Shown here one piece after another: positions 1-7,086 of a DNA stretch of 11,097 nt (the first letter of the stretch is position 1; the number at the start of each line of letters is the position of its first letter). The notes under the pieces were generated by a model, which was given only the letters and a program-made list of their open reading frames with translations, did not search any database and was not told the origin of the DNA. A program made the position numbers and the translations under genes. This DNA comes from Marinilabiliaceae bacterium UBA5213 (GTDB lineage: Bacteria > Bacteroidota > Bacteroidia > Bacteroidales > Marinilabiliaceae): assembly GCA_002412555.1 (NCBI GenBank), contig DHVH01000176.1, positions 1 through 11,097 of the forward strand, read 5' to 3'.

Positions 1-2834
1 GCGACTAAAGGATGACCTTCAATTCTTTCTGTTTCAGCACATGCCAACAGATATTTGTGTTGGAAGTTTTGTGGCGAACTGCCCGCCCAAATTTCTAAAA
101 GTGCCTTAATCCGGTATATCTCCTGATGCCAAACATTCTGTGTGTCATCAGTTTGCTGTGCGTAGAGTGCGGTAATCACCAGTAATTTGTTAACCGCATC
201 CTCCGGCCATGGTAAAAGGCCCTGAGTACCTACTGAATAAAGGATGGGATCGATTTCTTTGGTTAAGGCCAGTGCTTCATCATACTGGTTAAACAGGTAA
301 TGACCGAAGGTTTTCAATATTTTATAGATGCAGGTTACCTGAATGTTTTGGTGAGCGGCCACTATGGCCAGGTAGCCCTCATCAATACCCACCAAATTGT
401 TTTTGAAATCGGGAGTCTTACCCGTCATGGCTTTGAACACGCTTAATCCACCGTTGAACAAGTCAATGGCCCATTGGTTGTGCCGTGTAAGACTGAAATT
501 GAGCGATTGTTCGGTTTCAATTATCAAAGTTTCCAGATTAACACCCTGGTAAAACCTGCAATACATGTTATGGCCGAAGGCATAGGCTGCATACTGGAGA
601 TTTCCCGATCTCAGGCCTGTTTCGTAAGCATCTGTATAATCGTTGGATCCATGTTTAAGGTGTTTGAACCAATGTCTGATGGAACTGCCAACCATTAAAT
701 AGTAAACGCTCTGATCGGTAGGCGAGGTAAACTGTTCTGTCATTAGGCGTTTAGCGAGATCGCTAAACGCTTTGGCCAGAGTGTAATCATTATCGACCCA
801 ACCCACCAGGCCTCCAAAAGCTGTGTGACTGTATCCGACCTGAGGAATATTGCCATGTTGGATGGTGTATTTGACCACCAGAGGCACAATCACACTCCAT
901 AATTTTTGGTGTGCCCGGTAACAGGGCGGCCCCATGGTAATAAGGAGACTACAGATCATTAGCATCTCCGGATCACTCATTTTTGGGAGTTCGCCCAAGG
1001 ATGCTACTGTTTTGCTTTTGAGTAGGTGGCGGACTTCAGCTATTTCTTTGTCGCGCGCTGCAGCAAATTCTCCTTCAGGCAATACAATTCCCAATTCATT
1101 AAGGGCCCATTTGCCGGCATTGATGGCGTCCTGATATCTGGCCTGAAGTGTGTATTGGGTAATTAGCAGGTTGTATATTTCTGCCTTTTCCAGGGCGTTT
1201 TTGGAAAGATTAACGGCTTCCTTAATTAATTCCTCTCCTTTTTCCTGGTGGTCTTCAATAAACTCGCAATTAGCATGGTCCTTCAGAAAATTGATGTAAA
1301 AATCATGATGATGATCCAATAAATAATTCTGAACCTTGAAAAAGTCGATGAGCTTATTCGTTTTTCGGTAGTGTTGCAGTGCCGTACGATAGGCCGCAGC
1401 TGCAAAAGCTTTGCGGGCCACTTTTACATTAAGCATTATCAGTTTCACTTGCTCGTCAATACCAACGGTCAATTCGTAAGCCGCATTCATAAGGTTGGTT
1501 ACTTCAAAAAGGTTGGCAGTGAGCTGCTTTTCAGGAAGTTGAGCCAACATAAGTTGCCCAATTTGATAAAAGAGGGGCGGTTGCTCGCGGGCATCAATCA
1601 AAGAGAATGCTGCCTGTTGCAATTTGTCGTGTTTAAATATATAGGAATTGGCGTGATCCTCATTCACAAGAGCTAAATTATCTTCATGATCTGATAAGGG
1701 CACAATGATTTCCTTAGCTTCATCAGAGGCTAGAAAATCTTGGCATTCCTGAAGCGTCTTTTTGCTGACAATGCTGAAAATTTGTAGATTGAATCGGTTA
1801 CCCAGACAGGCAGCATAGAATAATAACAGTTTGGTTGATGCAGAGGCATTTTGGAGTTGGCTGACAAAAAGGGTTACTACCTCTTTAGGTATTTCTATTT
1901 TGTGCTCGCCATCTGAATGCCACTTCCAGCAGTTATCCGCTTGGTTGAACCTGAGCATGTTAGATTCATATAGATAAAGCAAGGCCGATTTTACGAAGAA
2001 AGGATTGCCCTTTGTCTTTTCATGAATAATATGAGCGAGCTCTTCTAAACGATGCGTTTCTGGCAGAAGGGTGTCTTTCAGAAAATGATAAACATGCTGA
2101 TAGGTCAAATTGTGTACCTCAATTCTTTTGAAGGGGATCTCATTCAGTTGCATCTCGTTGAGTGTGCCCATTAAGGGATGGTTAATGTCCACCTCATTTT
2201 GGCGGTAGGCAACAATAAGCATCAGGTAGCGCAGTTCAGTACCTATTTGCAAATTTTTGAGGAGTTCAATAGAGGCCATATCCGCCCACTGCCAGTCGTC
2301 GATGAACAATACAAGTGGATGTTCTGGTAGCGAGATGGCTTTAATTAACTTATGAACTAAGGCATAAAAACGATGGCGTGCTTCCTGGGGACTAACCATT
2401 GCCAGTTCTGGTTGCTTTCCAAGTAATTTTTCAAATTCAGGCACCAAGTCTGTCAGCACCTGACCGAGTGAGCCCACCGCTTTTCGTATAAGGTGAATGA
2501 ATTTGTCTCGGATGAGCTGGTCTTCAACTACCAGGGATCTATAAAAATTCACCAGTGCCTGGCGAAACGCAAAATAGGGAATGTCCTTTTGGTATTGTTC
2601 AAATTTACCACTGATAAAAAAGCCATTATTGATTTTGACAGGTCGCTTTAGGATTTGAATGAGCGATGTTTTTCCGGCACCGGAAACACCCGGCACTGAC
2701 AGTACTAATCCTTCACCCTTGCCTACGCGATTAAACAGCCTGATGAGCTGAGCACTTTCAATGTTTCTGCCATATAACTTGTTGTTGATAATCAGCTTCT
2801 TGCTTTCTGTCGCCCCCATATTGTTTTCGCCCAT
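1..2834 (-). CDS. Large STAND/AAA-type ATPase, probable signalling protein (partial, C-terminus outside window)
   Basis: The minus-strand frame is open from the ATG at 2832-2834 to the window edge, giving 944 codons without a stop. Residues about 49-56 form a Walker A (GVSGAGKT, Lys55) and about 174-180 a Walker B (LVLFIDD), followed by WQWAD, as in the AAA_16 'predicted ATPase' domain. Residues from about 480 are helical, TPR-like. The last visible segment, SPQNFQHKYLLACAETERIEG, resembles the conserved segment of large multidomain ATPases (COG3899 type) that precedes GAF plus histidine kinase or other output domains; that output is not visible here. An in-frame stop at 2928-2930 limits extension, so the N-terminal Ser/Thr kinase domain found in many relatives is absent. 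A second in-frame ATG at 2817-2819 is an alternative start; neither has a clear Shine-Dalgarno. No signal peptide or membrane segment is seen, so it is probably cytoplasmic. Substrate and signal are unknown. Confidence 0.85.
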   Translation of the reverse strand, partial: MGENNMGATESKKLIINNKLYGRNIESAQLIRLFNRVGKGEGLVLSVPGVSGAGKTSLIQILKRPVKINNGFFISGKFEQYQKDIPYFAFRQALVNFYRSLVVEDQLIRDKFIHLIRKAVGSLGQVLTDLVPEFEKLLGKQPELAMVSPQEARHRFYALVHKLIKAISLPEHPLVLFIDDWQWADMASIELLKNLQIGTELRYLMLIVAYRQNEVDINHPLMGTLNEMQLNEIPFKRIEVHNLTYQHVYHFLKDTLLPETHRLEELAHIIHEKTKGNPFFVKSALLYLYESNMLRFNQADNCWKWHSDGEHKIEIPKEVVTLFVSQLQNASASTKLLLFYAACLGNRFNLQIFSIVSKKTLQECQDFLASDEAKEIIVPLSDHEDNLALVNEDHANSYIFKHDKLQQAAFSLIDAREQPPLFYQIGQLMLAQLPEKQLTANLFEVTNLMNAAYELTVGIDEQVKLIMLNVKVARKAFAAAAYRTALQHYRKTNKLIDFFKVQNYLLDHHHDFYINFLKDHANCEFIEDHQEKGEELIKEAVNLSKNALEKAEIYNLLITQYTLQARYQDAINAGKWALNELGIVLPEGEFAAARDKEIAEVRHLLKSKTVASLGELPKMSDPEMLMICSLLITMGPPCYRAHQKLWSVIVPLVVKYTIQHGNIPQVGYSHTAFGGLVGWVDNDYTLAKAFSDLAKRLMTEQFTSPTDQSVYYLMVGSSIRHWFKHLKHGSNDYTDAYETGLRSGNLQYAAYAFGHNMYCRFYQGVNLETLIIETEQSLNFSLTRHNQWAIDLFNGGLSVFKAMTGKTPDFKNNLVGIDEGYLAIVAAHQNIQVTCIYKILKTFGHYLFNQYDEALALTKEIDPILYSVGTQGLLPWPEDAVNKLLVITALYAQQTDDTQNVWHQEIYRIKALLEIWAGSSPQNFQHKYLLACAETERIEGHPLV

Positions 2835-3002
2835 AGTGGTTACATTGAATAAATTGGCGGACTCCTGAAACGGTTGCTTTGTTTCCTGATAGCCCCATTT
2901 GACCAAGGGCCTAAGATAATAATTTCTTTAGCAAGAAAAGGAAAATTATTTTGTTGAGGTAGGGATGGGGTTTGACAAAGCGATTGCAGTCAGGTGGTTG
3001 TT

Positions 3003-3017
3003 TTTAACCTGGTTAAA
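3003..3017. promoter_or_regulatory. Perfect 7-1-7 palindrome, possible operator
   Basis: TTTAACC-T-GGTTAAA is a perfect inverted repeat around one central base, about 170 bp upstream of the large ATPase start. The same TTAACC/GGTTAA half-sites recur in the hairpin at 3083-3113. The size and symmetry suit a dimeric DNA-binding protein, but no regulator can be assigned from the window. Confidence 0.35.
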
Positions 3018-3082
3018 TAATGTTTGGGTGTTGTTAGTATTATTTTGATAGGAGGTTTTAGGTGTGCATTGATTTCTACAAC

Positions 3083-3113
3083 CGTTAACCAGGGATTTCT
3101 GCCCCGGTTAACG
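3083..3113. other. Hairpin-forming inverted repeat downstream of the GH63-like gene
   Basis: CGTTAACCAGGG (3083-3094) pairs with CCCCGGTTAACG (3102-3113): 11 of 12 pairs, one A-C mismatch, 7-nt loop. It lies 45 bp past the stop of the minus-strand glycosidase gene. The T-rich run (3114-3125) is on the side that would serve plus-strand transcription, so as an intrinsic terminator for the glycosidase it is poor. It may be an mRNA 3'-end stabiliser or an operator sharing half-sites with 3003-3017. Confidence 0.4.
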
Positions 3114-3157
3114 ATTTATTTTTGGGAACAATGATTAGTCAACCCTATCAGAATTGG

Positions 3158-4501
3158 TTACCACTCTGTAACACTTTCCTTTGTGTCTAGCCAGGCGGCC
3201 ATGTTCATAACCAGGTAATTCCAATTTTGAAATCCCTTATTAAGCACAGGCATGCCAGAGTCAGGCAAATAATACTCATGTAAAGCTCCATTTTTTTCAA
3301 AATCCCGACCAAAAAGCATGATGGTTTTTTCCGCCATCTCCTGGGCTTCATCTTCATATCCATAATTGAGTAGACTGCGAAACACAATGTAATTAGATAT
3401 TCCCCAAATTGGGCCAAGCCATGATGAAGGGTTTCCTGTGGCTCTGACATCATACATTTTTTCCAGTTTAGATAGCGTTCGAATACCATAATTGCTGTTT
3501 AGGGTAGTGGTATCATTGAAATGCACCATCATTCTTTCAGCTTGTTCTTCGGTGGCAATACCTGCCCACATAGCCATAAAGCCAGTCCATGAGTGTATGC
3601 GTTGAATGAGGCAGTCGTAGGTTCTTGGACCACCTGAATGAAGCGTTTTACCTTTTTCGGGAATTTTAATCGGCATTAGATTCAAGTCAACACTATAAAA
3701 ATACCCCGTCCATTCGTCCCAACAGTGTTCTTGAATGGCGTTCTTAACAGCCTCTGCTTCTTTTTTGTAGAAAACGCCTGTTTCTGCCATGTTTAGCCGC
3801 TCGCACAAATATTCCATGGCAGTGAGTTCTTTGTACATCAGGCAATTAAGAAAGATGTTGGCAGAGCTTCTCTCTGGTCTGTAGAAAGTGGCCGGGTCGT
3901 TATCAACTCCTATGGCCACATCATCAAACCAAAAATAGAGTCCGGTGGCTCTATGTTTTTGATGATGGATATAGTGGTTGACAAAATATTGCAAATCTGC
4001 AAATTTCGGCAATAGCCAGTCGGCATCTCCGTCATTGTTTTTAATAATAAATGCAGCTTGCTGAGCCAACATAGGTTTATGTTTGTTAACAGCATGGGGA
4101 TTTTCCGGCAGAAACTCACGTAAGGGTGGCGAATTGTGAGAAATCATTATCGGAACCCAACCATTATGTTGGTAATTCAAGAAGTTTAATACGCATCCCT
4201 GTTGGTAAGTTCTGGCTTCCAACTGGTCTTTCTCAGTGCCATTGTCTTTTACAATTTGTTCCAGGGCAATGCTCGTAAACCAGGAATCCCAATCCCATAA
4301 CTGAGTCGCATACTCATTACTTCCCGGTGTTATGTAAGGGTATTCCAGAACGCCCTTGGGCGCTTTAAACATTCCTTTATAATCCTGGACAATGTGTTCT
4401 CTACAAATTTGTTTGTATTTCTCTACGTCTTTAGGCGTATAGTTTTGGCTGTAAAATGTTTGGGGTAGGAGTATTAAGAATAGCAGGCTTAAGTTTCTCA
4501 T
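3158..4501 (-). CDS. Secreted trehalase/GH63-like glycoside hydrolase
   Basis: A 447-residue (alpha/alpha)6-barrel glycosidase of the trehalase (GH37)/GH63 kind. The first 18-19 residues (MRNLSLLFLILLPQTFYSQ) look like a Sec signal peptide, so the enzyme probably acts in the periplasm or outside. Motifs in order: WDWDSWF (69-75), GVDND (198-202), GNPSSWLGPIWG (356-367) and HEYYLPDSG (408-416). By analogy with GH63 mannosylglycerate hydrolases, Asp200 is the likely general acid and Glu409 the base; this alignment is by eye. Length and the GPIW region fit the short bacterial GH63-like enzymes better than classical trehalase (over 500 residues). It is transcribed divergently from the permease operon, with a candidate LacI operator in the shared promoter region. 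The substrate is not determined: mannosyl- or glucosylglycerate, a trehalose-like disaccharide or another alpha-glycoside are all possible. Confidence 0.85.
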   Translation of the reverse strand: MRNLSLLFLILLPQTFYSQNYTPKDVEKYKQICREHIVQDYKGMFKAPKGVLEYPYITPGSNEYATQLWDWDSWFTSIALEQIVKDNGTEKDQLEARTYQQGCVLNFLNYQHNGWVPIMISHNSPPLREFLPENPHAVNKHKPMLAQQAAFIIKNNDGDADWLLPKFADLQYFVNHYIHHQKHRATGLYFWFDDVAIGVDNDPATFYRPERSSANIFLNCLMYKELTAMEYLCERLNMAETGVFYKKEAEAVKNAIQEHCWDEWTGYFYSVDLNLMPIKIPEKGKTLHSGGPRTYDCLIQRIHSWTGFMAMWAGIATEEQAERMMVHFNDTTTLNSNYGIRTLSKLEKMYDVRATGNPSSWLGPIWGISNYIVFRSLLNYGYEDEAQEMAEKTIMLFGRDFEKNGALHEYYLPDSGMPVLNKGFQNWNYLVMNMAAWLDTKESVTEW

Positions 4502-4582
4502 TGAATTTTTTTATTAGGTCTTTAATATTTATTTTTCAGTGTGAAACTACGAAGAAAGGACGTTCTAATTTTTCTTTTGGAG

Positions 4583-4595
4583 CTGGTTTCACCAG
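4583..4595. promoter_or_regulatory. Short dyad beside the candidate operator
   Basis: CTGGT-TTC-ACCAG is a 5-3-5 inverted repeat ending 6 bp before the candidate LacI operator. Its GGTTTC segment (4585-4590) also mirrors GAAACC (4604-4609) of the operator, so it could be a second half-site or a separate activator site. Confidence 0.25.
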
Positions 4596-4601
4596 ATCTT
4601 T

Positions 4602-4616
4602 CCGAAACCGTTCCCG
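4602..4616 (-). promoter_or_regulatory. Candidate LacI-family operator (copy 1)
   Basis: Read on the minus strand the site is CGGGAACGGTTTCGG. It matches CGGGAACGGTATCGG at 9821-9835, upstream of lacI, in 14 of 15 positions. It contains the imperfect palindrome GAAAC-C-GTTCC, reminiscent of LacI/GalR operators (an AAC/GTT core). It lies about 100 bp from the GH63-like start and 88 bp from the permease start, so one bound repressor could affect both. The assignment to the LacI protein here is inference. Confidence 0.55.
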
Positions 4617-4703
4617 GTTGATTGGGGGTAAAATATAAAAATATTTAAATACCCTATTTTGATTTATAGCTATGTTTACAACTCTTAACTAATTGATGCG
4701 ATT

Positions 4704-6080
4704 ATGCCCTTGTTATTTGTGTTTATTGGTATTGCTCTTTTATTGGTGTTAATGCTGAAGTATAAGTTTGATGCTTTCTTTTCACTATTAATAACTGCCT
4801 TTTTTGTAGGTGTGTTAAATAAAATGGAGATAGTGAGCATTCTGGATTCTATATTGCTTGGGATTGGTGACACAATGGGCAACATTATTCTTATATTGGT
4901 TTTCGGTGCCATGCTTGGAAAATTAATTGAGACCAGCGGCGCAGCACATGTTATTGCCAGTCGATTAATTGAGATATTCGGCGAAAAGTATATTCAGTAT
5001 GCTATTCTGGTCACGGCTTTCTTAGTTGGACTGCCAATGATGTATAATGCCAGCTTCCTGGTGTTGATACCGCTCGTTTATACTTTGGCATCAACTACCA
5101 AAATCCCCTTACTATATATAGGTATTCCTTTATCAGCGACTTTGTCCATTGCCCATGGCTACCTGCCACCTAGTCCGGCACCTGTATATGTATCATTTGT
5201 TTTCGGTGCGGACATCAATCAGGTTCTTCTGTTAGGATTGGTTCCGGTAATTCCTGCCTGTCTTCTTTCCGGCATATTGTTGTCGCGTTTTTTTCGGAAA
5301 ATAAATGTGAAACCCCCACCGGCTCTTTACCAGGAAAGAACCTTTGAACCTTCCGAATTACCAAGTTTACGCCTGAGTATTCTTGTAACCATATCTCCTG
5401 TATTGCTCATGTTAATTGGCGCTATTATTGATTTGAGCATTGGGGTTGGTGTCGATTATAAAACGGTTTTTATTGGGACTTTTGGTGATGGTCTTATAAG
5501 TAGCTGGTTATCTGATTTATTGTATCTGTTCAAGTTCTTAAGTGATGCTAATATGGCCCTCTTTACAGCTGTAATTATTGGCATATTTTCACTGGGATTT
5601 AGAAAGGGCGATAAAATGCCTGATGTAATGATGAATTTATCCAAATCGGTGAGCAGTGTGGCCATGATCATTTTGATTATAGCGGCAGGCGGTGCCTTTA
5701 AGCAAGTGCTGACCGATAGTGGGGTTGCCGAATACATTAAGGGTGTGGCCTCCGGTATTGATTTTAACCCCTTGATACTCGCCTGGGTTGTGGCTGCCAT
5801 TATACGACTGGCAATTGGTTCTGCAACAGTAGCTACCATGACCGCTGCAGGTATTATGTTGCCCGTAATGGAATCATCAGCTGTAAGTCCTGAATTAATG
5901 GTATTGGCTACCGGATCTGGCAGCCTGATGTTTTCACATTTTAATGATGTTGGTTTTTGGATGTTTAAGGAGTATTTCAATGTAACGGTTAAGCAGACCT
6001 TTGCCATTTGGACAGTTATGGAATGTATTGTGGCAATTGTGGGACTGATAGCTGTACTTGGATTGAGCTACGTTATTTAA
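4704..6080 (+). CDS. GntP-family gluconate/carboxylate:H+ symporter
   Basis: A 458-residue, strongly hydrophobic inner-membrane protein with about 12 predicted membrane segments and the usual GntP length. Family hallmarks: GDTMGNIILILVFGAMLGKL followed by IETSGAA (55-81), HGYLPPSPAPV (151-161), and SGSLMFSHFNDVGFWMFKEY followed by FNVTVKQTFAIW (405-436). GntP proteins import gluconate, related aldonates, fructuronate or glycerate-like hydroxyacids with protons; the exact substrate cannot be read from sequence. The ATG at 4704 starts directly in a hydrophobic helix and has no Shine-Dalgarno; ATG at 4696 is out of frame. It is the first gene of a three-gene operon (46-bp gap to the lipoprotein gene). 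The divergent upstream region with the candidate LacI operator suggests repression until the substrate is present. Confidence 0.93.
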   Translation: MPLLFVFIGIALLLVLMLKYKFDAFFSLLITAFFVGVLNKMEIVSILDSILLGIGDTMGNIILILVFGAMLGKLIETSGAAHVIASRLIEIFGEKYIQYAILVTAFLVGLPMMYNASFLVLIPLVYTLASTTKIPLLYIGIPLSATLSIAHGYLPPSPAPVYVSFVFGADINQVLLLGLVPVIPACLLSGILLSRFFRKINVKPPPALYQERTFEPSELPSLRLSILVTISPVLLMLIGAIIDLSIGVGVDYKTVFIGTFGDGLISSWLSDLLYLFKFLSDANMALFTAVIIGIFSLGFRKGDKMPDVMMNLSKSVSSVAMIILIIAAGGAFKQVLTDSGVAEYIKGVASGIDFNPLILAWVVAAIIRLAIGSATVATMTAAGIMLPVMESSAVSPELMVLATGSGSLMFSHFNDVGFWMFKEYFNVTVKQTFAIWTVMECIVAIVGLIAVLGLSYVI

Positions 6081-6102
6081 GAATTAATGGATCAGGCCGA
6101 CG

Positions 6103-6126
6103 CGTTTTAACCTAAAATATTAAACG
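6103..6126 (+). other. Weak dyad abutting a start codon
   Basis: CGTTTTAA (6103-6110) can pair, with one bulged base, with TTAAACG (6120-6126), which ends immediately before the lipoprotein ATG. It may be a weak translational element or chance in A/T-rich sequence. Confidence 0.2.
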
Positions 6127-7074
6127 ATGAAATTCACATTTGTGTTGATCACAGTATGGTTGTTAGTATCCTGTACGACCGAACAACAGCCGAATCGAAT
6201 TTATTATCTCAACTCCTACCATGCCGGCTATGCTTCGAGCGACGCGGTAGAAAAATTAGTAAGGGAAAAGCTTGATCGTGAAGGCTTGACATTGAAAGTC
6301 AGCTATTTGAATGGAAAGTTACTCCAAAGTGATTCGTTGAAATTGGCTCAGGCGGCTCATATACTTGAAGATATCCGGCTGTTTGAGCCGGATATTATTT
6401 TGGTTTCCGATGATGATGCCATCAAGTATGTCATTGAGCCTTATTTTGAAAATTCAGAAACACCTGTTCTTTTCTGTGGGGTTAATTGGTCAAAAGATCA
6501 ATATGCGCTCAACAACGATTTAGTCAGAGGCATGTTAGAGGTTTTACCCTTGGGCGGTTGTATCGATACGGTTAAGAATTATTTCCCAGAGGTGAAAAGG
6601 ATCGGTATTTTATCAGAAAACAGTGTCTCAGAGCACAGCAATAAAAGGTTGCTAGACTCGTTGTACAGGCATCGTGGTCTAACACCAAGTTATGCATTGG
6701 TGGATAGCTTTTCGCAGTGGGTGGATGCTTTTCGACATATGAACGAAACAGTTGATCTTATCTATATACCTACCAATGGAGGTATCTTAAATTGGGATGC
6801 ACAGGTGGCCAAAGACCTGTTGGCAGCTGAAATTCGTGTGCCCATCATTACTTGCGAAAGTTTTATGATGTCGTATGCGGTATTTGGAATGACAAGGGTT
6901 TTGGAAGAACAGGGTGAGTGGTTAACCATGGCCGCTGATCAGTTATTGGCCGGAAAAGCTATCACTTCCATTCAAAACACGAAGAATGTCAGAGTCGAAT
7001 ACCATTTGAATGAAAAACTGGCTGAAGTTATAAAATTTGATCCTTCTCCAGAGTTGATGAAATCTATATATTAA
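6127..7074 (+). CDS. Substrate-binding-protein-like lipoprotein (ABC_sub_bind/COG2984-like)
   Basis: A 315-residue protein with a short lipoprotein signal: WLLVSC puts the lipobox cysteine at residue 16. The mature part resembles periplasmic binding proteins of the PF04392 type: IYYLNSYHAGYASSD (25-39), PDIILVSDDDAIKYVIEPYF (88-107), TPVLFCGVNWS (112-122), an inter-lobe segment PEVKRIGILSENS (154-166) and PIITCESFMMSYAVFGMTRV (239-258). That is two alpha/beta lobes and no transmembrane domain after the anchor. It should sit in the periplasm, attached to a membrane. No ABC permease or ATPase is in the window; its neighbours are a secondary transporter (46 bp upstream) and a glycosidase (12 bp downstream). 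It may feed ligand to the GntP protein, sense a ligand for a partner, or bind product. The family call rests on motif resemblance. Confidence 0.75.
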   Translation: MKFTFVLITVWLLVSCTTEQQPNRIYYLNSYHAGYASSDAVEKLVREKLDREGLTLKVSYLNGKLLQSDSLKLAQAAHILEDIRLFEPDIILVSDDDAIKYVIEPYFENSETPVLFCGVNWSKDQYALNNDLVRGMLEVLPLGGCIDTVKNYFPEVKRIGILSENSVSEHSNKRLLDSLYRHRGLTPSYALVDSFSQWVDAFRHMNETVDLIYIPTNGGILNWDAQVAKDLLAAEIRVPIITCESFMMSYAVFGMTRVLEEQGEWLTMAADQLLAGKAITSIQNTKNVRVEYHLNEKLAEVIKFDPSPELMKSIY

Positions 7075-7086
7075 AATTCGAGTATT

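Larger units (their letters stand above)
2835..3157. other. Gene-free gap with several dyads between two minus-strand genes
   Basis: No coding frame is convincing in these 323 bases. The gap contains an A/T dyad (AATAATTT 2918-2925 with AAATTATT 2943-2950), a 7-1-7 palindrome at 3003-3017 and a longer hairpin at 3083-3113. It must hold the promoter of the large ATPase gene unless that gene is co-transcribed with the upstream glycosidase gene. I could not pick a convincing -33/-7 pair. The sequence GAAACGGTTGC at 2867-2877 loosely resembles the candidate LacI operator (9 of 11 positions of GAAACCGTTCC), but this is weak. Confidence 0.5.
4502..4703. promoter_or_regulatory. Divergent promoter region between the GH63-like gene and the permease operon
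   Basis: These 202 bases separate two divergent starts. They contain the candidate LacI operator (4602-4616), an overlapping dyad AACCG-TTCC-CGGTT (4606-4619), a second dyad CTGGT-TTC-ACCAG (4583-4595) and a strongly A/T-rich stretch (4630-4660). I find no clean Bacteroidota promoter (TTTG, 19 bp, TAnnTTTG). TATGTTTA at 4671-4678 matches the -7 element in 7 of 8 positions but lacks a partner. Confidence 0.6.

Noticed and set aside
474..1676. Three plus-strand open frames (474-698, 934-1134, 1371-1676)
   Set aside because: They lie opposite the continuous minus-strand ATPase frame, resemble no family and have no start signals; they are shadows.
2867..2877. A third LacI operator (GAAACGGTTGC) upstream of the ATPase gene
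   Set aside because: Only the core matches, with differences at the centre and flank; such an 11-bp partial match is expected by chance.
3158..4501. Naming the glycosidase as a classical alpha,alpha-trehalase (treA)
   Set aside because: At 447 residues it is shorter than GH37 trehalases, and the WDWDSWF, GVDND and GPIWG pattern fits GH63-like enzymes at least as well, so no gene symbol was given.
4456..4638. A 60-codon plus-strand frame over the divergent promoter
   Set aside because: It overlaps the signal-peptide end of the GH63-like gene and the operator region; no family resemblance.
5456..6007. A 183-codon minus-strand frame inside the permease gene
   Set aside because: It is antisense to strongly conserved GntP motifs and its translation is low-complexity with no recognisable family.
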